From assembly GCA_016125075.1 (NCBI GenBank), contig WGMO01000026.1:1-64000 (forward strand): DNA of 64,000 nucleotides. Direction: 5' to 3'. A program made the translations under genes and the position numbers. Each line of letters starts with the position of its first letter. The first letter of the stretch is position 1. This DNA comes from Terrimonas sp. (GTDB taxonomy: Bacteria > Bacteroidota > Bacteroidia > Chitinophagales > Chitinophagaceae). The notes under the pieces are model-generated. The model was not told the DNA's origin and did not search any database. It worked only from the letters and a program-made list of their open reading frames with translations. Shown piece by piece: positions 13,049-23,656 of this stretch.

Positions 13049-16000
13049 ATGAAAAAATATGAGAATGTAGACGCTCACCCTTCCGGAACCCTGTTTCTAA
13101 AAACCGTCCGAATTATGAAATTGATGCTTGCCTTACTGACTGTTTTCTGTCTGCATGTTTCTGCCAGGACCTTTTCGCAGGAAAAGATCACCCTGAAGAT
13201 GAATGCGGCGGAAATCAAAAAAGTATTATTTGCCATTGAAAAGAAGACCAATTACCGGTTCCTTTTCAGTGAGGACATCATCAAGAATAAACCCAGGGTC
13301 AACGTCAATGTGGCCGATGCCTATGTAACGGAAGTTATGGACGAGGTATTGGGAAATATCGGGATCGGGTATAAGATCATCAACAATAACCTGGTGGTGC
13401 TGAAAGCCGGGGTTACTTCCGATGAGATTGTGGTGGTTGAGAAAACCGTGTCCGGGAAGGTAACCACCGCAGCCGGTGACCCGCTCGTAGGGGTATCGGT
13501 TACCATAAAAGGTTCCAGGATCGGAACCACGACCGACGTAAACGGTAACTATTCCCTTACGGTACCGGATGATGCCGTCCTGGTATTCAGCTATGTGGGG
13601 TATGAAGATTATGAAGTGTCTGTGGCCGGCAAAACCAATATCAGTGTAACGCTTTCCTTATCGGTCAAGATACAGGATGCGGTTGTGGTGATCGGTTATG
13701 GTACGGCGAATAAAAGAGACCTGACCGGTTCAATTGTAAAGATTGCCGGAAAGGACATCGCAGACAAACCCAATACCAACCCTGTGGCTTCTTTGCAGGG
13801 TAAGGTAGCCGGTCTTTATATCGTGAACAATGGCACACCCGGACAGGCCCCGGATATCCGTATCCGTGGTACTACCAGTATCGGCCAGGTACACCCGCTC
13901 TACGTAGTGGATGGGATCCTGAATGACAATATCGATTACCTGAACCCCAATGATATCGAATCCATGGAGATCCTGAAAGATCCTTCTTCGCTGGCGATCT
14001 TCGGGGTAAGGGGTGCCACCGGTGTTATTGCCATCACCACCAAAAGGGCGAAGTCAGGACAGACCATCATCAACTTCAATACTACCTATGGTTATAAGAC
14101 CCTGGTGGATAAGATCAAGATGTCCAATGCCACCGAGTTCAATACCCTGTTTGCCGAGGAGAATGCAAACAATGGCGTGGCCACGCCCGATTATTCTGCG
14201 CTTACGGCCAACACCGACTGGATCGACGCCGTAACAAGAACCGGCAAGTTCAACAATAATAACCTGACCATTTCCGGTAGCAGCGATAATAACCGCTTCA
14301 ACTTCGGGTTGGGCTATATTTCCGATGAAGGCATGATCAAAAGGGAAAAGCTGGAAAAGATGCTGATCTCTTTCAATGATGAGTTCAAGGTGAACAAGAA
14401 TGTAAAGCTGGGGATCAACTTCAATGCATCCCGCCAGCACAACCCTTATAATGCTACCTGGGTATTGGATGCCGCCCGCAAGGTAATGCCGCATGTATCT
14501 GCCGGTACTATGCCTTACCGGTTAAAGGATCCTTACAGCGCCGACAGTATCAACCTGAACCTGTATTCCGGCCTGGATGTGGCCCTGCAGAATTCCGGTG
14601 TGGTGAATCCCCTGTTACAGGTGGAGAATGAGTGGAACAAGACGATTAGTTATGAATACCGCTATGTGGGCAGTGCTTATGTGGATATCAATTTCCTGAA
14701 GCATTTTAATTTCCGTCCCACCTGGTATGCCGACATCAGCAATGTCAACTCAAGGTCATACAGCCCCCTGTATTATGCCTATGACCCGCTGACAGGCGAC
14801 CCTTACCTGTATAATACCAAGACCAGTGTTTCGGAGGGCGATTATGATTATAAGAAGTTTCAGCAGGATTATATCCTCACGTATAAGAATTCCTTTGGCG
14901 ATCATAATGTAACCGCAACAGCTGGTTTTACCACTTACTATTTCGGAACCTTCCAGCGTTTTGCAACCTCCAAACAGGGAACCGGTGTGGCCGACCTGCC
15001 GATCCCCGATAATAAACGTTTCTGGTATGTAAGCAACGGGTTTGGTTATGTGAACCAGGGTGATGCTTCCTCTTACCAGAGCGAATACACCACGGTTTCT
15101 GCACTGGGAAGGATCTTATATAATTACAAGAACAAATATTACCTGAATGCATCCTTCCGGGATGATGCTTCTTCAAGGATCCCCGAAAAGAATCGCCATC
15201 AGCAGTTCTGGGCATTGGGTGCTGCCTGGGAAATCAGCCGCGAAGACTTCATGAAGAACCAGGACATCATCAATTTCCTGAAACTGAAAGGATCTATCGG
15301 GGTATTGGGTAACCAGAGTACTTATGGTAGTGTGGGTGATTATCCTTTCTATCCCGGTTTGAGGGGTGGAACAGAAGTGCCTTTCGGTTCCAATATCATT
15401 ACCGGGGCCTTACCGGCTTACCGGGTTAACCCTGACCTGCGCTGGGAAACCGTAGATGCTTCCGAGATTGGAGTTGAAGTGAATGCTTTTGATAACCGTC
15501 TTCATTTTGAAGCCAACTATTTCAACAAGGTAACCAAGGACATGATGACTTATGTGGCCCTTGGTTCACTGGGTCTGGACGACCAGTTGGAAAACGGCGG
15601 TAAGATCAAAAACTGGGGAGAAGAGTTTTCTGCTACCTGGACACAGGAATTACAAAAAGACCTTACCATCAATATTGGCGGTAATATCACCTTTATGAAG
15701 AACAAAGTAGTGAGTGTCGCCAATGACCTTCCCGGAGGGATCATCATTGATGCCCGGGCCAACAACGGATCGGCTGAAGCCAGGACCTTACCGGGCAACC
15801 CGATCGGCTCCTTCTTCGGTTATGTGGTAGAAGGATTGTACCAGAGTAACCTGGATATCCTTTCCTCACCTCCTGCTTCAGCACTGGGTTCATATCGTCC
15901 CGGAGATTTCAAATTCAAGGATATTAATGGAGATGGTGTGATTGACGCCAAAGACAGGACCGTGATCGGTAACCCTTCCCCTGATTTCATTTACGGTGGC

Positions 16001-16465
16001 TCTATCAATGTCAATTACAAGCGGTTTAACCTGGGTATCGACGTTGGCGGTGTTTATGGTAATGAAGTATTCAGGATATGGGGATCACTGGAATCACCTT
16101 TCCAGCGGGTTAATTATCCTTCCCTTAAAAATGACAGGTGGCATGGTGCCGGTACTTCCAACTGGGAACCGATCATCAGCCAGGCAGACCGTTTCAATTA
16201 TAACGGATCAACCTATAATATTGAAGATGGAAGTTATTTCAGGATCAGGAATTTACAATTGGGCTACGACATCGATCCAAAAGTCCTGGCAAAAGCCAAG
16301 ATCAGGAACCTCCGGCTTTTTGCCAATATTCAGAACCTGAAAACATGGAAACATAATAATGGTTATACGGCAGAGTTTGGTGGTAGCGCTACAGGATTTG
16401 GTTTTGACAATGCAGGCGGTGCTATTCCAAGGATTACCACTTTTGGTCTAAATGTAACTTTCTAA
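13049..16465 (+). CDS. SusC/RagA TonB-dependent transporter with STN domain
   Basis: 1138 residues. Signal peptide (IMKLMLALLTVFCLHVSA, about residues 23-42); STN signalling domain (about 47-115: ITLKMNAAEIKKVLFAIEK); CarboxypepD_reg-like domain (about 133-210: VSGKVTTAAGDPLVGVSVTI); TonB-box-like VVVIGYG; plug (about 230-335, ending GVRGATGVIAITTKRAKSGQ); then the 22-strand barrel ending in GLNVTF. It imports the oligosaccharide captured by the following SusD. The STN domain, absent from most SusC proteins, links it to the FecR/ECF pair upstream. No catalytic part. Confidence 0.96.
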   Translation: MKKYENVDAHPSGTLFLKTVRIMKLMLALLTVFCLHVSARTFSQEKITLKMNAAEIKKVLFAIEKKTNYRFLFSEDIIKNKPRVNVNVADAYVTEVMDEVLGNIGIGYKIINNNLVVLKAGVTSDEIVVVEKTVSGKVTTAAGDPLVGVSVTIKGSRIGTTTDVNGNYSLTVPDDAVLVFSYVGYEDYEVSVAGKTNISVTLSLSVKIQDAVVVIGYGTANKRDLTGSIVKIAGKDIADKPNTNPVASLQGKVAGLYIVNNGTPGQAPDIRIRGTTSIGQVHPLYVVDGILNDNIDYLNPNDIESMEILKDPSSLAIFGVRGATGVIAITTKRAKSGQTIINFNTTYGYKTLVDKIKMSNATEFNTLFAEENANNGVATPDYSALTANTDWIDAVTRTGKFNNNNLTISGSSDNNRFNFGLGYISDEGMIKREKLEKMLISFNDEFKVNKNVKLGINFNASRQHNPYNATWVLDAARKVMPHVSAGTMPYRLKDPYSADSINLNLYSGLDVALQNSGVVNPLLQVENEWNKTISYEYRYVGSAYVDINFLKHFNFRPTWYADISNVNSRSYSPLYYAYDPLTGDPYLYNTKTSVSEGDYDYKKFQQDYILTYKNSFGDHNVTATAGFTTYYFGTFQRFATSKQGTGVADLPIPDNKRFWYVSNGFGYVNQGDASSYQSEYTTVSALGRILYNYKNKYYLNASFRDDASSRIPEKNRHQQFWALGAAWEISREDFMKNQDIINFLKLKGSIGVLGNQSTYGSVGDYPFYPGLRGGTEVPFGSNIITGALPAYRVNPDLRWETVDASEIGVEVNAFDNRLHFEANYFNKVTKDMMTYVALGSLGLDDQLENGGKIKNWGEEFSATWTQELQKDLTINIGGNITFMKNKVVSVANDLPGGIIIDARANNGSAEARTLPGNPIGSFFGYVVEGLYQSNLDILSSPPASALGSYRPGDFKFKDINGDGVIDAKDRTVIGNPSPDFIYGGSINVNYKRFNLGIDVGGVYGNEVFRIWGSLESPFQRVNYPSLKNDRWHGAGTSNWEPIISQADRFNYNGSTYNIEDGSYFRIRNLQLGYDIDPKVLAKAKIRNLRLFANIQNLKTWKHNNGYTAEFGGSATGFGFDNAGGAIPRITTFGLNVTF

Positions 16466-16490
16466 TCATTAACAATAAGAATCTATTGAT

Positions 16491-18047
16491 ATGAGACAAC
16501 ATAAAAAAATATTCTGGGGACTGATACTGGCAGCTTTTCTGACCACAGTCAATACCGGTTGTAAGAAGTTCCTCGACAGAAAGCCCCTTTCCTCCACACT
16601 GGATGATTATGGCAGTGTGCTGGACGGACAGGCCGTAGGGATGTATTCCATCTTTAATACCTGGGCCGGCTTCAATACATTGCCCTGGCTCGACTTTAAC
16701 AGTATCCGGGATGATGATGCACAAAAGGGAAGCAGCGCTACCGATGGTGCTGAGATCAATGCCGAGTTCGAAACCTTTCAATATACCAAGGATGACTGGG
16801 CGACGAACACTTACTGGAATGACCATTATTATATGATTAATAAGGCGAACCAGTTATTATATTATGCCGATTCGCTCCAGGTGTCTGATGCGGCTTCTCT
16901 CAGGAACGTAGGCGAGGCCCATTTCTTCAGGGCTTATTCCTATTTTGAATTGCTGAAAGCTTACGGAGAAGTTCCTAAAATTGATTTTTATTATACCAAT
17001 GCCGCCGAAGGGGTAAGGCCAAAATCTCCGATAACGGAAATTTATGCCCTGATCGATGATGACCTTGATTTGGCCACCCAGTTATTGCCAACCACCTGGT
17101 TCAACTCAACTACAGGTTCCAATGCATTTCCCGGAAGGCTGACCAGCGGTGCCGCACATACTTTATGGGCGCAAACCTACCTGTTCAGGCAAAACTGGGC
17201 ACAGGTGCTGGCGCATTGTAATATCGTGATAGGGTCCGGTCAATATGCACTGGCCACTAAATTCACCGATGTATGGAAAGAAGGTTTGAATGGTGCCGGT
17301 AAAAATGGCCCCGAATCAATCCTGGAGATGCAGGCTTATATCGGTGCCGGCGGATCACCGGATAAAGGAGTTGCTTTTGGTACTTCTCAGAATGTACGCC
17401 AGGGTGGAGCCAGTTCTCAATGGAACCTGGGATGGGGATGGAATACCCCCACTGATGTGCTGGAAACAGCCTGGGACCCCACTGATCCGAGAAAAGCTGC
17501 CACGATCTTGTATTCAGGACAGTATGATGGTGGCGCTGCCACCGGTGGATTTGGTGCTACCTTACCACCCTATAACCCGGGTACGGCATTGGATCAGAAA
17601 TACTGGAATAAAAAAGTATATAGCGATCCGGCAGTTCGCCAGATCACCGGGCATACCACCGATGGGAACGCCGGCTGGATCAATCACAGGATTCTGCGCT
17701 ATGCCGATGTGCTCTTGATGAAGGCAGAAGCAGCGAATGAAACAAACGATGGCGCTACGGCAGAAACCCTGCTGGAAATGGTAAGGGCCAGGGCCAGGGG
17801 TGGCAATGCAGGGGTATTACCGCATATTGCTTTTGCCAACCAGGCACAGATGCGCACCGCTATCAAGAATGAAAGAAGATGGGAATTTGCCATGGAAGGT
17901 TACCGGTTCTACGACCTCGTGCGCTGGGGCGATGCCCTGAGTACCCTCGGTACACTGGGATATACCGACCGTTGTCAATATTATCCCATCCCGCAGAAAG
18001 CTATCGATCTTTCGGGTGGCGTACTCATCCAGAATCCGCAGTGGTAA
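16491..18047 (+). CDS. SusD/RagB glycan-binding lipoprotein
   Basis: 518 residues with a lipoprotein signal ending TVNTGC (Cys about 24). The N-terminal KKFLDRKPLSST and the TPR-rich fold (RNVGEAHFFRAYSYFELLKAYG; LMKAEAANE) are typical of SusD, and the C-terminus RRWEFAMEGYRFYDLVRWG then YYPIPQKAIDLSGG is the family signature. It forms the lid of the SusC channel and binds the glycan at the cell surface. It follows susC after 25 bp and is surely co-transcribed. Confidence 0.96.
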   Translation: MRQHKKIFWGLILAAFLTTVNTGCKKFLDRKPLSSTLDDYGSVLDGQAVGMYSIFNTWAGFNTLPWLDFNSIRDDDAQKGSSATDGAEINAEFETFQYTKDDWATNTYWNDHYYMINKANQLLYYADSLQVSDAASLRNVGEAHFFRAYSYFELLKAYGEVPKIDFYYTNAAEGVRPKSPITEIYALIDDDLDLATQLLPTTWFNSTTGSNAFPGRLTSGAAHTLWAQTYLFRQNWAQVLAHCNIVIGSGQYALATKFTDVWKEGLNGAGKNGPESILEMQAYIGAGGSPDKGVAFGTSQNVRQGGASSQWNLGWGWNTPTDVLETAWDPTDPRKAATILYSGQYDGGAATGGFGATLPPYNPGTALDQKYWNKKVYSDPAVRQITGHTTDGNAGWINHRILRYADVLLMKAEAANETNDGATAETLLEMVRARARGGNAGVLPHIAFANQAQMRTAIKNERRWEFAMEGYRFYDLVRWGDALSTLGTLGYTDRCQYYPIPQKAIDLSGGVLIQNPQW

Positions 18048-18074
18048 AATATATAAAAATTAAAACGCGATACT

Positions 18075-18953
18075 ATGACATATAAAAATAGATTATTCAG
18101 ACTGCTCCTCTTTATCGTTCCCTTTTTGGGCGTTATCGGTTGCCAGAAAATGAACAGGCCTGCCCTGGGCGATTATCCCGAAGATCACCTGGCTACACCC
18201 ACGACGGAGCTTCGTTTCTTTGCGAATTTTGATTCCACTTCCGAAGCGGCCAAACAGATCAATATCCGTTTTGGGGATTCGATATCGGGTTATCCCAGTT
18301 TCTTCCCGGATAAATCCATCACCTATGGTCCCGGTCCTCATGGAACAGCATTTGTCAATTCCAAGGAAGTCGGTTTGCAGTACCTGAATGCCAATGATTT
18401 TGCAGCAGCCTCCAGTTTTTCTGTGGCTTTCTGGGAAAAAATTAACGGGGTTCCCCAGTCGGCAGACGGGGCGCAGTTCGTCATGTCATTACCCGATAAG
18501 GACTATTGGCATAACAGCGGCATGTTCCTGCTATTCGATCATACCGGTGCCGGATCAACAGCCGATTCTGCCGCCGTTACTTTTGCCGTGAAGGATAACT
18601 GGTTCACTTATCATGATCATGACCGTATACCCCATATTTATGATAAGCAATGGCACCATATGGCCTTTGTGTATGATGCCAATACCTCGAAACTGGCTAC
18701 CTATGTGGATGGCGCAGCTTTGACAGGATTATCGGCTGCTGCTACACAACAGGGAGGCTTAACAGGCCCCTTGAATTTTAATGTGAGCAGTGTTTCAGGA
18801 CTTGTTTTGGGTGGCTGGAATAAAAGCGTTGGTTTAGCAGGCCCAACCGACAGCTGGGTACGTTCCTTTAAAGGTTCATTAGATCAGTTCAGGCTATATA
18901 ATAAAGCCTTATCTGCTGCAGAAGTACTGGCTTTGTATAATAATAAATTATAA
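18075..18953 (+). CDS. LamG-like surface lipoprotein (candidate surface glycan-binding protein)
   Basis: 292 residues. Lipoprotein signal ending GVIGC (Cys about 17); one concanavalin-A-like LamG domain at about 95-288 (FSVAFWEKINGVPQ; WHHMAFVYDANTSKLATYVDG; SLDQFRLYNKALSAAEVLALY). Its place after susD is where surface glycan-binding proteins (SusE/F position) are found, so it probably helps capture the substrate. The GDYPEDH stretch just after the lipidated end is seen in other such proteins. A terminator follows. Confidence 0.85.
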   Translation: MTYKNRLFRLLLFIVPFLGVIGCQKMNRPALGDYPEDHLATPTTELRFFANFDSTSEAAKQINIRFGDSISGYPSFFPDKSITYGPGPHGTAFVNSKEVGLQYLNANDFAAASSFSVAFWEKINGVPQSADGAQFVMSLPDKDYWHNSGMFLLFDHTGAGSTADSAAVTFAVKDNWFTYHDHDRIPHIYDKQWHHMAFVYDANTSKLATYVDGAALTGLSAAATQQGGLTGPLNFNVSSVSGLVLGGWNKSVGLAGPTDSWVRSFKGSLDQFRLYNKALSAAEVLALYNNKL

Positions 18954-18982
18954 ATTTTCGTAAGCAGCATAAGCAGTGAGTA

Positions 18983-19015
18983 AGGGCTGAACATATTTAT
19001 ATGTCAGCCCTTTTT
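18983..19015 (+). terminator. Terminator after the SusCD-LamG operon
   Basis: AGGGCTGA (18983-18990) pairs with TCAGCCCT (19004-19011), with inner CATA/TATG pairing, followed by TTTT. It separates the glycan-uptake genes from the long enzyme run and could attenuate read-through. Confidence 0.85.
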
Positions 19016-19048
19016 ATTCCGGTACCGAACAAAATGCATGGCTAAATA

Positions 19049-20296
19049 GTGACAGGAAGTAAACGATACAAACGATCTTCACTGATCATTTTAATGATGA
19101 CCTTCGCGGTTTTTTTGCTCACCCGTTGCATGGATGGTGAAAAGGCAGCATCAGCACCGCTTACAAAAACCAGTTTTTCAGATTTTGCCGGATCCGCATC
19201 ATGTATCAGCTGTCATAAGGATATTTATGACCAGCATATCCGGACCGCACATTTTAACAGCTCCTCTCCCGCATCCGCCAGCAGTATCAAAGGCAGTTTT
19301 GCAGAAGGCAGCAACAGCTTCTTCTTCAACCCGCATGTAAAAATGCTGATGGAAAAAAGAGACAGCGGTTTTTACCAGGTCGAATACTTTGACAACCAGG
19401 AAAGGAAAGCCCGGCGCTTTGATGTGACCGTGGGTTCCGCAACCCGTGGGCAGACTTATTTATACTGGTGGGGGGATACCCTCTTCCAGTTGCCCATTAC
19501 GTATTTCACGGCCCTGCAGGAATGGACCAATAGCCCCGGTTATGCGAACCGGGTGACATTTGGAAGACCTGTTACCGCAAGATGCCTGGAATGTCATACC
19601 ACTTTTGTTCAAACCCTGTCAGCCCCCGGGGTAGCCGTGGATGAATTTGATAAGCACAAAATTATTTATGGCATTGATTGTGAAAAATGCCACGGGCCGG
19701 CAGCCGGGCATGTTCAGTATCATACTGCGCACCCCGAAGAAAAAACAGCCCGGTTTATTGTTAACCCGGCCGATTTTTCACGCCGGCAAAGCCTCGACCT
19801 TTGTGCATTGTGTCATGGCGGTAGATTGCAGAAAACTGCAGCTTCCTTTTCCTTTCAGCCGGGCGATAGCCTGGGTGATTTTTTTGCGACCGCTCAGCAA
19901 AACAGGAATGTGGCCGGTATGGATGTACATGGCAACCAGTTTGGTTTATTGCAGGCCAGTAAATGTTTTACCTTAAGCCAGATGACCTGTCTGACCTGCC
20001 ATGATGCGCATGCCAATGAGAAAGGACAGCTGGCGGTATATTCTCAGCGCTGTATTGGTTGTCATAATGAGAAGGATCAGCATGAATGCAAGTTGAAAAA
20101 TAAGATAGGTCCTGCTATTACCCAAAACTGCATTGATTGCCATATGCCCGAGCAGGCATCCGGGGCCATTGTTGTTTTGCGCGAGGGCGCCAGTATACCA
20201 ACGGCCGCCAATATGCGGACGCATTATATCAGGGTGTACCCGGAACTGACAAAAACTGTTCTGGATACCATCCGGAAGATGGCCGTATTGAATTAA
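19049..20296 (+). CDS. Heptaheme c-type cytochrome lipoprotein
   Basis: 415 residues from GTG 19049. The signal sequence ends LLTRC, so it is probably lipidated. Seven CXXCH heme sites are visible: CISCH, CLECH, CEKCH, CALCH, CLTCH, CIGCH and CIDCH. The layout (CHGPAAGH; a C-terminal cluster of three hemes) resembles the cytochrome c554/NrfB-like group. It is expected in the periplasm or outer membrane as an electron carrier. It lies between the glycan-uptake genes and the CRTAC1-type protein, as if part of the PUL; what it oxidises or reduces is not evident. The GTG start is the only one preceding the signal peptide in frame. Confidence 0.88.
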   Translation: MTGSKRYKRSSLIILMMTFAVFLLTRCMDGEKAASAPLTKTSFSDFAGSASCISCHKDIYDQHIRTAHFNSSSPASASSIKGSFAEGSNSFFFNPHVKMLMEKRDSGFYQVEYFDNQERKARRFDVTVGSATRGQTYLYWWGDTLFQLPITYFTALQEWTNSPGYANRVTFGRPVTARCLECHTTFVQTLSAPGVAVDEFDKHKIIYGIDCEKCHGPAAGHVQYHTAHPEEKTARFIVNPADFSRRQSLDLCALCHGGRLQKTAASFSFQPGDSLGDFFATAQQNRNVAGMDVHGNQFGLLQASKCFTLSQMTCLTCHDAHANEKGQLAVYSQRCIGCHNEKDQHECKLKNKIGPAITQNCIDCHMPEQASGAIVVLREGASIPTAANMRTHYIRVYPELTKTVLDTIRKMAVLN

Positions 20297-20355
20297 TAAC
20301 CCTATGGGAAGCAAGAGGCCCCTGCGCTTGTTTCTCATGCAAATAATAACCAGCG

Positions 20356-23300
20356 ATGAAACATCTCAAACGGAAACCAGTACTCGCATTTGTCATCCTG
20401 TTCTCCCTGCTGTTCAGCTCCTGTCAGCAGAAAGAAAAACAGTTTACGAGTATGACCGCTTCTGAAACGGGTATCCATTTCACCAACCAGCTGGTGAAAA
20501 AACATCTTTTCAGTATTCTTTATTACCTGTATTATTATAACGGAGGGGGTGTGGCCATCGGGGATATCAATGGGGATGGCCTGCCTGATATTTATTTTAC
20601 GGCCAATTCAAAAGGGGGGAATAAACTCTATCTTAACAAAGGGGGATTTAAATTTGAGGATATCACAGAAAAAGCCGGGGTGCAGGGAAGCGCTGACTGG
20701 TGTACCGGTGCAACTATGGCCGATGTCAATGGAGACGGGCTCCTGGATATCTATGTCTCTACCGTGAGTAATAAATATGGTCTGCAGGGTCATAATGAAC
20801 TGTTCATCAATAAAGGCAATGAAACATTCACCGAAGCATCGGCAGCATATGGATTAAATACTTCCTGTTTTACCACTCAATCTGTTTTTTTTGATTATGA
20901 CCATGATGGCGACCTGGATTGTTTCATCCTCAACCAGTCGCATCACCCCAATGCCAATATTGTTGATACCAGTCACCGGAACAAGTATGATGCCTTATCC
21001 GGCGACCGTCTTTACCGGAACGATGTGAGCACTACCGGGAAATTCACCGATGTATCCAGGGAAGCCGGAATTTCACAGAGTAACCTGGGCTATGGCCTGG
21101 GGATCAGCGTTGCCGATTTTAATAATGATGGCTGGGAAGATATCTATATCGGGAACGATTTTCATGAAAATGATTATTATTATATCAACCGGGGCGACGG
21201 AACCTTTAAGGATGAAGGGGCCAGCCATTTTGGCCATTACAGCCGTTTCAGTATGGGTAATGATGCCGCCGATTTCAATAATGACGGCATGATCGATATC
21301 ATGACCACTGATATGCTCCCCCCGGATGAAAAGACCATGAAGACCTATGGAAGCGATGAACATTTTGATATTTACAACCAGAAGATCACCCGTAATGGTT
21401 ACCAGCAACAGGTTTCCCGTAATTGCCTGCAGCGGAATGACGGGGATGGAAAAGTGTACAGTGATATCGCGCTGATGGCAGGTGTGTCAGCAACCGACTG
21501 GAGCTGGTGCCCCCTCTTTGCCGATTTTGATAATGATGGCAACAAAGACCTGTTTGTTTCCAGCGGTATCGTGAAAAGACCCGTTGACCTCGATTATATC
21601 GTGTATGCCTCCGACCTGAAAAATAAAGGGATGGATGCCACTGATCAGTTTGATGACCAGGCCATCGAAGCCATGCCGGACGGGTCCTCCCATCCTTTCT
21701 TATTCCGGGGGGACGGCCAATACCAGTTCCGGGACGTCAGCGACGAATGGGGAACCGGTGCTTTCAAAGGATATTATAACGGAGCTGCCTATGCGGACCT
21801 TGATAATGACGGCGACCTTGACCTCGTGATCAACAGCCTCAATGCCCCGGCCGTCATCCTGAAAAATAATACAGCCGGGAAAAACTACTTAACGGTTACC
21901 CTTAATGGTACGGGGCTCAACACCTCAGGCATCGGGGCCAAAGTGTATTTGTTCACGAAGGGGGGGATGCAATACCAGCAACTTATGCTGACCAGGGGTT
22001 TTGAATCATCCTGTGAAAACAGGCTCCATTTTGGACTCGATTCGATCCGGGTGATCGATAGCCTGCTTGTCGTATGGCCCAACCAGCAATATGAACTCCT
22101 GAAAGATATCCCGGTCAACCAGCAACTGGCCATCGTTCAAAAAGGTACCGGGCAGCCATTTGATATTGCAAAATTCTTCCCGCCCCAAAACAGCCCCCTC
22201 GTGGATATTACCCGCGAGAAAGGGATCGACTGGTCCCATCATGAAAATAATTTTGTCGACTTTAATTTTCAGTACCTGATTCCCCATGAGGAAAGTACAA
22301 GGGGCCCCAGGATTGCAGTGGGGGATGTAAACGCAGATGGGCTGGATGATTTCTATACCTGTGGCGCAAAAGGTCAGCCGGGTTCACTGATGATCCAGCA
22401 AAAGGACGGGCATTTTCAGCCGGCGGATACGGCCTTGTTTAACCGCTTTGCGGTTTGTGAGGATGTTGATGCCCTATTCTTTGATGCTAACGGCGACGGG
22501 AACCTGGACTTATGGGTGGTGAGTGGGGGCAATGAAATGCCTGTGAATGATATTGCTTCCGCCGATCGTTTATTTATCAACGATGGAAAAGGGAATTTCT
22601 CGATAACCCTGAGTGCGATACCGCAACTGTATGAAAATAAATCCTGCGTAACGGTAGCGGATATCGATAAGGATGGCGACAGTGATGTGTTTGTCGGGTT
22701 TCTTTCCGATCCCAGGAAATACGGGATCCCGCAAAGCTCTTACCTCTACCTGAACGATGGCAAGGGTAAATTCACCATTGCCCCCAAAGCCACGATGAAC
22801 CTGCTCAACATCGGTTTGGTGACCGCTGCCGCTTTTAACGACCTTAACAATGACGGCTGGCCCGATCTGGTGGTAACTGGAGAATGGATGCCGCTCAAGA
22901 TCTTTATGAATAATAAAGGGGGATTTACCGAAACAGACCTGCCGCATTCATCGGGTCTCTGGCAAACCATTTATATGGCAGATGTGAACGGGGATGGTAA
23001 GCAGGATATCCTGGCCGGTAACTGGGGTCATAATTCCAAACTCTGGGCGGGGAAAGACGGTCCGCTCAAATTATATGTAAAGGATTTTGACAATAATGGT
23101 TCATTTGAACAGGTAATGTGCTATACCCTGAAAGGAAAGCAATATACTTTCCTGGCAAAAGATGAGCTGGAAAAAGCACTTCCGGTTTTAAAGAAAGCCT
23201 ATCTCAGCTACCAGGAAGTGGCCGGAAAGGATGTGAAATATATTTTTTATGACCTTTTCAAGGACTATACGGAACTGACGGCGGAGACCCTTTCTTCTTC

Positions 23301-23649
23301 CTGTTTTATCAATGATGGGAAAGGGGGATTCCGGCGGCTGGACCTGCCGGATGAATTACAGTTATCCCCCCTGATGGCCTTTACCCGGGATGCCTATAAG
23401 GGAGCAGGTTCCTTTATAGCCGGGGGTAATTTCTTTGGGGTATTACCCTATGAGGGGCGGTATGACGCCCTGCTGCCGACGGGCTTTTCTTATGATAAGC
23501 AGACAAATAGTTTCACCCATATTCATTCCCTTGCGGATATCCATGGTGAGATCCGGGATTTCAAATGGGTCCGTCAACCGGACAATAAAAACATGCTGGT
23601 GCTGGCAAGAAACAATGAGCAACTAATTTTATTAACCGATAAAAATTGA
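20356..23649 (+). CDS. FG-GAP/VCBS repeat lipoprotein with ASPIC/UnbV domain (CRTAC1-like)
   Basis: 1097 residues. Lipoprotein signal ending LFSSC (Cys about 22). At least a dozen Ca-binding repeats of the type DxNxDGxxD are visible (DINGDGLPDIYF, DVNGDGLLDIYV, DFNNDGWEDIYI, DFDNDGNKDLFV, DLDNDGDLDLVI and others), predicted to form beta-propellers. The ASPIC/UnbV segment is at about 510-595 (LTVTLNGTGLNTSGIGAKVY, then HFGLDSIRVIDSLLVVWPN). Such proteins often accompany SusCD pairs and multiheme cytochromes in Bacteroidota. A surface binding or scaffold role is inferred; no catalytic motif is seen. Confidence 0.9.
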   Translation: MKHLKRKPVLAFVILFSLLFSSCQQKEKQFTSMTASETGIHFTNQLVKKHLFSILYYLYYYNGGGVAIGDINGDGLPDIYFTANSKGGNKLYLNKGGFKFEDITEKAGVQGSADWCTGATMADVNGDGLLDIYVSTVSNKYGLQGHNELFINKGNETFTEASAAYGLNTSCFTTQSVFFDYDHDGDLDCFILNQSHHPNANIVDTSHRNKYDALSGDRLYRNDVSTTGKFTDVSREAGISQSNLGYGLGISVADFNNDGWEDIYIGNDFHENDYYYINRGDGTFKDEGASHFGHYSRFSMGNDAADFNNDGMIDIMTTDMLPPDEKTMKTYGSDEHFDIYNQKITRNGYQQQVSRNCLQRNDGDGKVYSDIALMAGVSATDWSWCPLFADFDNDGNKDLFVSSGIVKRPVDLDYIVYASDLKNKGMDATDQFDDQAIEAMPDGSSHPFLFRGDGQYQFRDVSDEWGTGAFKGYYNGAAYADLDNDGDLDLVINSLNAPAVILKNNTAGKNYLTVTLNGTGLNTSGIGAKVYLFTKGGMQYQQLMLTRGFESSCENRLHFGLDSIRVIDSLLVVWPNQQYELLKDIPVNQQLAIVQKGTGQPFDIAKFFPPQNSPLVDITREKGIDWSHHENNFVDFNFQYLIPHEESTRGPRIAVGDVNADGLDDFYTCGAKGQPGSLMIQQKDGHFQPADTALFNRFAVCEDVDALFFDANGDGNLDLWVVSGGNEMPVNDIASADRLFINDGKGNFSITLSAIPQLYENKSCVTVADIDKDGDSDVFVGFLSDPRKYGIPQSSYLYLNDGKGKFTIAPKATMNLLNIGLVTAAAFNDLNNDGWPDLVVTGEWMPLKIFMNNKGGFTETDLPHSSGLWQTIYMADVNGDGKQDILAGNWGHNSKLWAGKDGPLKLYVKDFDNNGSFEQVMCYTLKGKQYTFLAKDELEKALPVLKKAYLSYQEVAGKDVKYIFYDLFKDYTELTAETLSSSCFINDGKGGFRRLDLPDELQLSPLMAFTRDAYKGAGSFIAGGNFFGVLPYEGRYDALLPTGFSYDKQTNSFTHIHSLADIHGEIRDFKWVRQPDNKNMLVLARNNEQLILLTDKN

Positions 23650-23656
23650 AATCGCA

